This document shows, one piece after another, positions 57,925 through 64,000 of a stretch of 64,000 bases of DNA. A program made the translations under genes and the position numbers. This DNA is from UBA1756 sp045222555 (GTDB lineage: Bacteria > Bacteroidota > Bacteroidia > Bacteroidales > WCHB1-69). Every line of letters starts with the position of its first letter. Position 1 is the stretch's first letter. The stretch spans positions 1-64,000 of the forward strand of contig JBGUYY010000086.1 in assembly GCA_045222555.1 (NCBI GenBank), given 5' to 3'. The notes under the pieces were generated by a model, which searched no databases, was not told where the DNA came from, and saw only the letters and a program-made list of their open reading frames with translations.

Positions 57925-59844
57925 GTGAGCATCAAGGATTCCATCAAACTTCGGCTGAAAAAACTCAAGTATCAGATTCTCTACCCGAGGAGTGTGTTCG
58001 AGTATGAGGTGGCCGAGATACGGATTTCCAACGAGAACATCCGCCGCTACAAGTTCCAGCATCTCAAGAAAGATTTCTTCTCCATCTCCATCAAAGGCAA
58101 AGACGACGTATTCAAATATTTATACTACCTGCTGACTCTTGTATTGCTGATTGCGCTGCCCATTATCGGAGTGAAAAACGGCATCTCCGACAAAGAGATC
58201 GAACAGCACCATCGCGCGGAGCTGCTATATCAGTATTATGCCGACGATAATCCTGAAATCCTGCAATACTCCAATGCCCAGACACAGACGCAAATTGTTG
58301 ATTTTCTGTGCTATTGCACTACCAAATGGCTTCACATCAATAGTGTTTACGATTTCCGGCATGTGATAGGGGCGCTCTTTGCATGGCTCATTATCGTGGT
58401 GATGGGCTCGTTCCTGATGAACCTGTTCAGCTGGCGGGCCGCCTTTTTCGGCGGGCTGATGCTCGCCTTGTCGCCCCACTTTTTCGGACAGTCGTTCGGC
58501 AACCTCGCCGACATCTCCTTCACTTTCTTCTACCTTCTCGCCGTCCACCAGATCTTCATCCTGATTGGTGAACTGCCCATTCTGAAATGGAAGCGACTGG
58601 TATTTATCGTCCTGAGCATCGCTATGGCCAATGCCATCCATGTTGGTGGATTCGTTCTGTTGCACTACCTCCTCATCAGTGTCACCCTCTCCTTCATCCT
58701 CGCCAATCCCATCTCTAAATTCTTTACTAAAAGCTATTTCCGTAATTTTGGGAAACTCCTGCTCATCATGATTTGCGTGGTGGCGACCGTCTATGTGCTT
58801 TATCTGCTCTGTCCACTGCAAGGCATCGGCTCCATCGCACTGTTCCCCAGCACAGGCATCCTGAAGATGGCACAGCACCAGCCCATCACACAACTCCTGT
58901 GGGGAGGACAACTGGTGTCCACGCACGACCTGACGGTAGGCTTCATCCTGCAAAGAATGCAGTTCACCGTGCCATTGCTGGTAATTATCGGTGCACTGGT
59001 GCATCTGACTGTAGTAAAGCAGATTGTGAAGAAGATCCATTTCACCAACATCATCATCTTGCTGTTAGCTACACTGCATCCGTTGTGGACGCTGCGCGGG
59101 GAGACCTGCGAAATCTATGACGGCTGGGCCATCTACCTGATGATCTATCCCTTCATTGTGATGTTTGCCGCCGCAGGATACGAGGGAATTTTGCGCAAAA
59201 TCGATGACAAATACACCAACTTCGTGATTGTGAGCCTTGTTTTCCTGCTCTGCCTGATGCCGCTGCGCCACATTTTCTTCCATTATAAAACCCTAGAGGT
59301 CTATTTCAATGAACTTTCGGGCGGTATTACCAACGCCTACGGAAAGTATGCTATTGACGAAGGGGAGAATGCCAACCGTGCGGCCTGCTTATGGCTTATT
59401 GAAAATGCCCCCATCCACCACGACACCGCTACCATCAAGGTTTTCACCGACGGCAATCCGGGCTGCGACTACTATTTCCGCAAACACGCCGACCTTTTTA
59501 CCCTCACACACGGCTCCTTGCAGAAAAACGACACCACACAATGGGACTACTTCATCTCCTTCGCTAACGCAGTACCCTCATCACAACTTCTGAACAAAAA
59601 ATGGGAGAACCGCAAAGCCATAAAGAAAATTTATGTGGAGAACAAACCCATTGCCATTATCCTCCGCAAACCAAGAGCTCCCAAACCCATCGACACCACC
59701 TCCACCACACCGCCGGAGATAATACCCATCAAAATGCCCACTCATACCACTCCCCCCGCCCCTGTTTCTGTCCCCAATAATATTTTCGACGAACCCGAGG
59801 AAATTTCCACCGATTCTGAAGAAGAAAACATAATATCAGAATGA
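57925..59844 (+). CDS. GT-C type polytopic membrane protein
   Basis: A 639-residue membrane protein with about ten hydrophobic segments between 67 and 460, a cytoplasmic N-terminus and a C-terminal soluble tail with Pro- and Thr-rich ending. LSPHFFGQSFGNLADISFTFF, in pieces near 177-197, resembles the second lumenal loop region of mannosyltransferase-like GT-C enzymes, which use polyprenyl-phosphate sugars. No acceptor can be named. No ATG fits; GTG at 57925 is used. It leads a four-gene series with an undecaprenyl-phosphate sugar transferase. Confidence 0.75.
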   Translation: MSIKDSIKLRLKKLKYQILYPRSVFEYEVAEIRISNENIRRYKFQHLKKDFFSISIKGKDDVFKYLYYLLTLVLLIALPIIGVKNGISDKEIEQHHRAELLYQYYADDNPEILQYSNAQTQTQIVDFLCYCTTKWLHINSVYDFRHVIGALFAWLIIVVMGSFLMNLFSWRAAFFGGLMLALSPHFFGQSFGNLADISFTFFYLLAVHQIFILIGELPILKWKRLVFIVLSIAMANAIHVGGFVLLHYLLISVTLSFILANPISKFFTKSYFRNFGKLLLIMICVVATVYVLYLLCPLQGIGSIALFPSTGILKMAQHQPITQLLWGGQLVSTHDLTVGFILQRMQFTVPLLVIIGALVHLTVVKQIVKKIHFTNIIILLLATLHPLWTLRGETCEIYDGWAIYLMIYPFIVMFAAAGYEGILRKIDDKYTNFVIVSLVFLLCLMPLRHIFFHYKTLEVYFNELSGGITNAYGKYAIDEGENANRAACLWLIENAPIHHDTATIKVFTDGNPGCDYYFRKHADLFTLTHGSLQKNDTTQWDYFISFANAVPSSQLLNKKWENRKAIKKIYVENKPIAIILRKPRAPKPIDTTSTTPPEIIPIKMPTHTTPPAPVSVPNNIFDEPEEISTDSEEENIISE

Positions 59845-59862
59845 AAATCTCGTTGTATCAAC

Positions 59863-60783
59863 ATGAAAAAAATCCTACTGCTTTTCATATTTCTTACAGG
59901 ACTTTTCGCCGGCTGCCATAGAGAGGAGCTGAAGGTCGCCTATTTGAACTTCAGCGAGAACACCACTATCACTATGGATGTCAGCACGTTCAACCAAGAG
60001 CATGGCACCAACTACGATGCCAGCGAACTGGCCTCTATCGCTAACCAAAGATTTCCTGACCTCTGGGTATATGCCGATGGCGCCACCCTCGGCACATGGG
60101 AAATGCCCTGCAAAGTGCCCGTCATCTTCAACGACAGCACCACCTTCAACATCTACCCCGGAGTCAAGCTGAACGGTGTTTCCACCATGCGCCCACGCTA
60201 CCCGTTTGTGAACGCCTACTCCATGACCACCTCCTTCCAGAACGGAGAAGTGTTGAATGTGGAGAACATCACCTTCAAGTACGCGCCCACCACCCATTTT
60301 GAATTCATCGAAAATTTTACCAAAGACTATAACAGCGTTTTCCATCCATCTAAAGAAAACGGCATTAACTTCGAGCATATCGCCGACCCTGACCAGCCCA
60401 TCAACCGCATCGGTCGGATCTCGTTGGATATCGATAGCATTAATGATTTCGATGTCATCTCCAACGATATGACTTTCGGCAACGTGCTTCCCGCCGACAT
60501 TTTCCTTGAAATGGACTACCGCTGCGATGTGGAGGCCGCCGAGTTCACCGTTACCATGCTGGTGGACAAATCCACTACATCGGTCACTACCTCCGAGCCA
60601 CTTGTCATCGCCAATGCCGGTCCTGAATGGAAAAAAATCTACGTCAACCTCACCAAGTCGGTACACCGCAACTCGTTGAACGCCATCAACTACCGCGTAA
60701 AATTATCGGGCGGACGCGACAACAGCAACCCCGTCCATTACTATTTCGATAATATCAAAGTCATCTACATCACCAGTTACTAA
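59863..60783 (+). CDS. Lipoprotein of unknown function in the polysaccharide group
   Basis: A 306-residue lipoprotein (LFAGC, Cys18). The mature part is rich in Asn, Asp, Thr and aromatic residues. It appears to contain two beta-rich halves: 25-120 and a carbohydrate-binding-module-like 180-305 with GPEWKKIYVNLT and PVHYYFDNIKVIYI. That last segment resembles the end of family 4/9/16-like sugar-binding modules. I do not recognise the whole protein. Gaps of 18 and 6 bp to its neighbours suggest one operon. Confidence 0.7.
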   Translation: MKKILLLFIFLTGLFAGCHREELKVAYLNFSENTTITMDVSTFNQEHGTNYDASELASIANQRFPDLWVYADGATLGTWEMPCKVPVIFNDSTTFNIYPGVKLNGVSTMRPRYPFVNAYSMTTSFQNGEVLNVENITFKYAPTTHFEFIENFTKDYNSVFHPSKENGINFEHIADPDQPINRIGRISLDIDSINDFDVISNDMTFGNVLPADIFLEMDYRCDVEAAEFTVTMLVDKSTTSVTTSEPLVIANAGPEWKKIYVNLTKSVHRNSLNAINYRVKLSGGRDNSNPVHYYFDNIKVIYITSY

Positions 60784-60789
60784 TCCGCG

Positions 60790-62211
60790 ATGTCACACAG
60801 AAAACAAGTCATCTTCCTCTACCTGTTCTTCGATATTCTGGCCTCGATTATCACGTGGTGCTGCTTCTTTACTTTCCGAAAGTACAACGTGGACCACACC
60901 GTGCTCCAACATCTGCACGATGCTCTCCTCAACGACTACAAGTTTTACATCGGACTGGTGGCCTGCCCCCTCTACTGGGTGTTTTTGCACGCCTTTGCCG
61001 GGTGTTACAACAAGATTTTCCAAAAATCACGACTTAAAGAATTAGGGAACACCCTGATTGTCACACTCATCGGCTGCCTGCTCTTTTTCTTTGCCTTCAT
61101 CCTGGATGACCACGTCATTGTTCCGAACGACTACCTTCTTTACTTCTTGATACTGCTTGGCCTGCAGTTTATCACCACCTATATCCCCCGTGTATGCATC
61201 ACCACGGACACCATCAACAAAATCCGTAGTGGCAAAATCAGTTTCCGTACGATCATCATCGGCAGCGACGAGGTGGCCGTACAGACCTATAAGGACATTG
61301 TGGAACGGAACCCCAATGCGGGCAACTGCATCATCGGATATATCAAGATGGCAGATGAAGATTCAGATGTAATGGGGCAACTGCTGCCCTGCTGCGGAAC
61401 CATTGACCAGCTGGCAGATATTGTTAAAAGTCAGAAAATTAAAGAGTTGGTTATCGCCGTACAAAACGGAAAACGAAAATACATCGAATCTATCATCACA
61501 ACGATCATAGATTTTGATGTCAACCTGAAAATCATACCTCAGATGCAGGATCTGTTGATGGGTACGGTAAAAGTCTCTTCTGTGCTCTACGAACCTCTCA
61601 TTTCTATCACACCCGACTATCTTCCCGACTGGCAGAAACACATGAAAAGGTTTTTCGACATTTTCCTCTCCCTCCTAGCGATCCTCATTCTGCTGCCGGT
61701 TTACCTTTTCCTCATCATTGGTGTGAAAAGTTCCTCAAAAGGCCCCGTCTTTTATCTCCAAGAACGCATTGGATTGCACGGCAAACCATTCAAAATCATC
61801 AAGTTCCGCTCTATGATAGAGCATGCAGAGCAGAATACGCCGCAGCTTTCCAGTACCCACGACCCGCGCATCACACGATTCGGCAAATTCATGCGCAAGA
61901 CCCGTCTCGACGAGACCCCACAGTTCTTTAATGTGCTGATTGGCGACATGTCGCTGGTCGGTCCGCGCCCCGAACGCCAGTATTACATCGACCAGATTGT
62001 GGAGAAGGCACCTTACTACAAACTGCTGTTCCGCATTCGTCCGGGCATCACCTCATGGGGCGAAGTGAAATTTGGCTACGCTGAGAATGTGGATGAGATG
62101 ATTGAACGACTTCGCTGGGACATCCTTTACATTGAGAACATGTCGCTGCAGCTTGACCTCAAAATCCTTATTTACACTGTTTTAATTGTATTAAAACGTG
62201 CTGGGAAATAG
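60790..62211 (+). CDS. Undecaprenyl-phosphate sugar phosphotransferase, WcaJ-like
   Basis: The 473 residues comprise four or five N-terminal membrane segments, a central nucleotide-binding-like domain (about 155-275) and a C-terminal bacterial sugar transferase domain. KRFFDIFLSLLAIL, LQERIGLHGKPFKIIKFRSM in pieces, TRLDETPQFFNVL and MSLVGPRPER are the catalytic motifs. It transfers a sugar-1-phosphate to undecaprenyl phosphate, starting an exopolysaccharide or glycan unit. It overlaps the next gene by 14 bp. The sugar is not known. Confidence 0.93.
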   Translation: MSHRKQVIFLYLFFDILASIITWCCFFTFRKYNVDHTVLQHLHDALLNDYKFYIGLVACPLYWVFLHAFAGCYNKIFQKSRLKELGNTLIVTLIGCLLFFFAFILDDHVIVPNDYLLYFLILLGLQFITTYIPRVCITTDTINKIRSGKISFRTIIIGSDEVAVQTYKDIVERNPNAGNCIIGYIKMADEDSDVMGQLLPCCGTIDQLADIVKSQKIKELVIAVQNGKRKYIESIITTIIDFDVNLKIIPQMQDLLMGTVKVSSVLYEPLISITPDYLPDWQKHMKRFFDIFLSLLAILILLPVYLFLIIGVKSSSKGPVFYLQERIGLHGKPFKIIKFRSMIEHAEQNTPQLSSTHDPRITRFGKFMRKTRLDETPQFFNVLIGDMSLVGPRPERQYYIDQIVEKAPYYKLLFRIRPGITSWGEVKFGYAENVDEMIERLRWDILYIENMSLQLDLKILIYTVLIVLKRAGK

Positions 62212-63511
62212 TCCACACACACCTGCGGGCACATCCGATGTCCACCTCCACATTGCCATACCGGCCATGGACGAGCTGGCTTGGCTTCCCCGCACCCTCG
62301 ACTGTATTGCACAGCAAAACACCCCCCATCCCTTCACCGTTTACCTCTGCATCAACCAACCCGACGAGTGGTGGGGCATGGCTGACAAAGTGGAAGTATG
62401 CCGTCACAACGCCGAGCTCCTGCACTGGTTGGAGGAGTACCGTACCCGCGCTCATTTTCCGATAGAGCTCATCGATCGTACCTCTGCCGGGCACGGATGG
62501 ACCGGCAAGCGTCGCGGCGTCGGCTGGGCACGGAAAACCCTCTTCGACCGCATCCTGTCGGTGGCGGGCGAGCACGACCTCGTCGTCAGCATGGATGCCG
62601 ACACAGAGTTCGGTCCCGACTACTTTGAATCGGTCGCCAACAATCTCGCCCGCCATCCCAAATGGGTCGCCCTGTCGGTCCCCTACTACCACCGCCTCAC
62701 CGGCGATGACGCGAAAGACCGTGCCATCCTGCGCTACGAGATCTATATGCGGCACTACGCGCTGGGAATGCTCAGCATCGACAGCCCATACTCCTTTACC
62801 GCCATCGGCAGTGCCATCGTGGTGAGGGCGACCTCACTGCGGAAGATCGGCGGCATCACACCCGTACAGAGCGGCGAAGATTTCTATCTGCTGCAGAAGC
62901 TCCGCAAGATGGGCGAGGTGGGCAGCTGGAACAAGGAGTGTGTCTATCCCGCCGCCAGGTTCTCCGACCGCGTCGCCTTCGGAACCGGTCCCGCCATGAT
63001 GAAAGGGGCCGAAGGCAATTGGGACAGCTACCCACTCTATAGTCCGGCATCCTTCCAGAAAGTGGCCGACACCTATCGCCAAATCAACCGCCTCTACACG
63101 GAGGACATCGACAACGACTTCACCCGCTTCCTGCAGGCACAGTTCAAGACCGAGGATCTGTGGGGACCGCTGCGTGCCAATGCCCGCACCATAGAACAAT
63201 TCCGCCACAGCTTTCATGAGAAAGCCGACGGACTGCGCATCCTGCAATTCCTAAGACAAGAGCATCAGCAAGAATTAAAAAGAGAGTTCCCCGAAACCAA
63301 CAGCACTTCAAAACTAAATACACTACTCATTACTAATATGGAACTACAGAACCCCAAGTTGGAAAACCAACAGGATAACGCCATTGAAATCGAAGAGACT
63401 CTCCTTAACTGCTACGACACCCCATTAGACGAATGGTCCACCGAAAATCTCAGCAGACTGAGGGATGAACTGTTTCACCTTGAAATGGGAATCCGCAAAC
63501 GGATGGTTTAG
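62198..63511 (+). CDS. Family 2-like glycosyltransferase
   Basis: A 437-residue protein. The N-terminal 270 residues are GT-A like: IAIPAMDELAWLPRTLDCI near 20-38, VVSMDADTEFGPDYFE near 128-143 with a DxD motif, and a GEDFYLLQKL segment near 228. Residues 330-437 are helical and polar without a recognised domain. The GTG at 62198 starts the frame inside the upstream gene; the first ATG falls within the conserved core, so GTG is preferred. Probably adds the next sugar to the lipid-linked unit. Its last 4 bp overlap ssb on the other strand. Confidence 0.83.
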   Translation: MLGNSPHTPAGTSDVHLHIAIPAMDELAWLPRTLDCIAQQNTPHPFTVYLCINQPDEWWGMADKVEVCRHNAELLHWLEEYRTRAHFPIELIDRTSAGHGWTGKRRGVGWARKTLFDRILSVAGEHDLVVSMDADTEFGPDYFESVANNLARHPKWVALSVPYYHRLTGDDAKDRAILRYEIYMRHYALGMLSIDSPYSFTAIGSAIVVRATSLRKIGGITPVQSGEDFYLLQKLRKMGEVGSWNKECVYPAARFSDRVAFGTGPAMMKGAEGNWDSYPLYSPASFQKVADTYRQINRLYTEDIDNDFTRFLQAQFKTEDLWGPLRANARTIEQFRHSFHEKADGLRILQFLRQEHQQELKREFPETNSTSKLNTLLITNMELQNPKLENQQDNAIEIEETLLNCYDTPLDEWSTENLSRLRDELFHLEMGIRKRMV

Positions 63512-63930
63512 AACGGCAAATCGTCGCCAGGTGTGGGCTCAGGATTGGAGAAACTGACCGGCTCGGCATTCTCCACCCGCTGCTCAGTGGACTTTCCATC
63601 ACCACGCGAGCCCAGCATAGTGACCGTATCGGCAACGATTTCCGTAAAATACTTTTTCGCGCCATTTTCCTCCCATGAGCGGGTGCGAATGCTCCCCTCT
63701 ACATATAGAAGCTTGCCCTTCGTGAAATACTTTTCCGCAATATCAGCCAACGAACGCCAGCACGCAATGTTGTGCCATTCCGTGTACTCCTTGCGGTTCC
63801 CCTGCTTGTCTTTGTAGTTTTCAGACGTAGCCAGCGTAAAACTGACCTTCTTCATCCCGCCTTCAAAAACACGAACTTCAGGGTCTTTGCCCACATTTCC
63901 AATAAGAATAACTTTGTTAACTCCAGACAT
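63508..63930 (-). CDS. ssb: Single-stranded DNA-binding protein
   Basis: A 140-residue SSB. The OB fold starts VNKVILIGNVGKDPEVR and includes TEWHNIACWRSLADIAEKYFTKGKLLYVEG in pieces. The C-terminal acidic tip DDLPF binds replication and repair partners. A promoter TATCTTTGC lies at 63965-63973. It converges on the glycosyltransferase gene with a 4-bp overlap. Confidence 0.97.
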   Translation of the reverse strand: MSGVNKVILIGNVGKDPEVRVFEGGMKKVSFTLATSENYKDKQGNRKEYTEWHNIACWRSLADIAEKYFTKGKLLYVEGSIRTRSWEENGAKKYFTEIVADTVTMLGSRGDGKSTEQRVENAEPVSFSNPEPTPGDDLPF

Positions 63931-63964
63931 AATCGTTAGTTTTAGTTAGTAATAATTTGACGAG

Positions 63965-63973
63965 GCAAAGATA
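63965..63973 (-). promoter_or_regulatory. Promoter -7 element of ssb
   Basis: TATCTTTGC on the minus strand, 34 bp before the ssb ATG. Confidence 0.65.
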
Positions 63974-64000
63974 TAATTATTTTGTTAATTTCACAATTGT

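Overview
The window looks like chromosomal DNA of a member of the order Bacteroidales (Bacteroidota), probably an anaerobe. The evidence is the Bacteroidota-type promoter -7 element (TAnnTTTGC) upstream of many genes on both strands, the near absence of Shine-Dalgarno sequences, four secreted proteins with type IX secretion (T9SS) type A C-terminal sorting domains, a FISUMP-domain surface protein, an ftsX-DUF3098-uppP order that I associate with this phylum, and several domain families common in it. No ribosomal RNA operon, complete prophage, insertion sequence or CRISPR array was seen. Genus-level assignment is not possible from what I can read.

Layout. 1-5439 (minus strand): lpxD-lpxC-rimM, then an iron alcohol dehydrogenase, a class-3-like aldehyde dehydrogenase and the start of a lipoprotein. 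5470-6660: an AT-rich accessory patch with a truncated ORF6N gene and a DUF2971 gene. 6713-11082: a 1249-residue modular surface protein and a small T9SS cargo protein with a long, hairpin-rich leader. 11580-14125: ygiQ and tlyA. 14126-14905: a repeat-only region. 14906-17552: peroxiredoxin, acetyltransferase, RhuM-like protein and thioredoxin, followed by tRNA-Leu(CAG) with a strong terminator. 17794-23743: secreted protein, M50-like metalloprotease, AlgX-like SGNH protein, flavodoxin lipoprotein, T9SS subtilisin and a tRNA methyltransferase. 23805-30796: housekeeping genes pnp, rpsO, mlaEF, cvpA, thyA, rdgB, rpmF and DUF177.

30797-33439 is a second accessory region with the inverted copy of the large repeat, a truncated Bro-N gene, a secreted orphan and a HicB-like antitoxin whose toxin gene is reduced to a 14-codon remnant. 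33440-45819 carries a nucleoid-associated protein, sufB without its usual partners, an HdrA-like flavoprotein, yidC, a short MutS-like ATPase, a T9SS esterase, an aminotransferase, an L,D-transpeptidase and a glycosyltransferase. 45826-53802 (minus strand): RsiV-like protein, tRNA/rRNA methylase, sugar nucleotidyltransferase, hexapeptide acyltransferase, nadB, uvrB and a T9SS endonuclease/phosphatase. 53981-63511 (plus strand): ftsX-DUF3098-uppP-nif3-zinc ribbon, then an envelope polysaccharide group (GT-C membrane protein, lipoprotein, undecaprenyl-phosphate sugar transferase, glycosyltransferase). ssb closes the window on the minus strand.

The most interesting observation is a roughly 420-bp element present twice in inverted orientation (14375-14791 and 30881-31302). 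Both copies keep a series of hairpins, and in two stems the differences between copies are on both sides and preserve pairing. This suggests selection for structure, as in a non-coding RNA or a structured mobile repeat. Other notable points are the long-hairpin leader at 11083-11579, heptamer repeats that run into coding sequence, an LpxC without the FabZ fusion usual in the phylum, and a hicA relic in front of an intact hicB-like gene.
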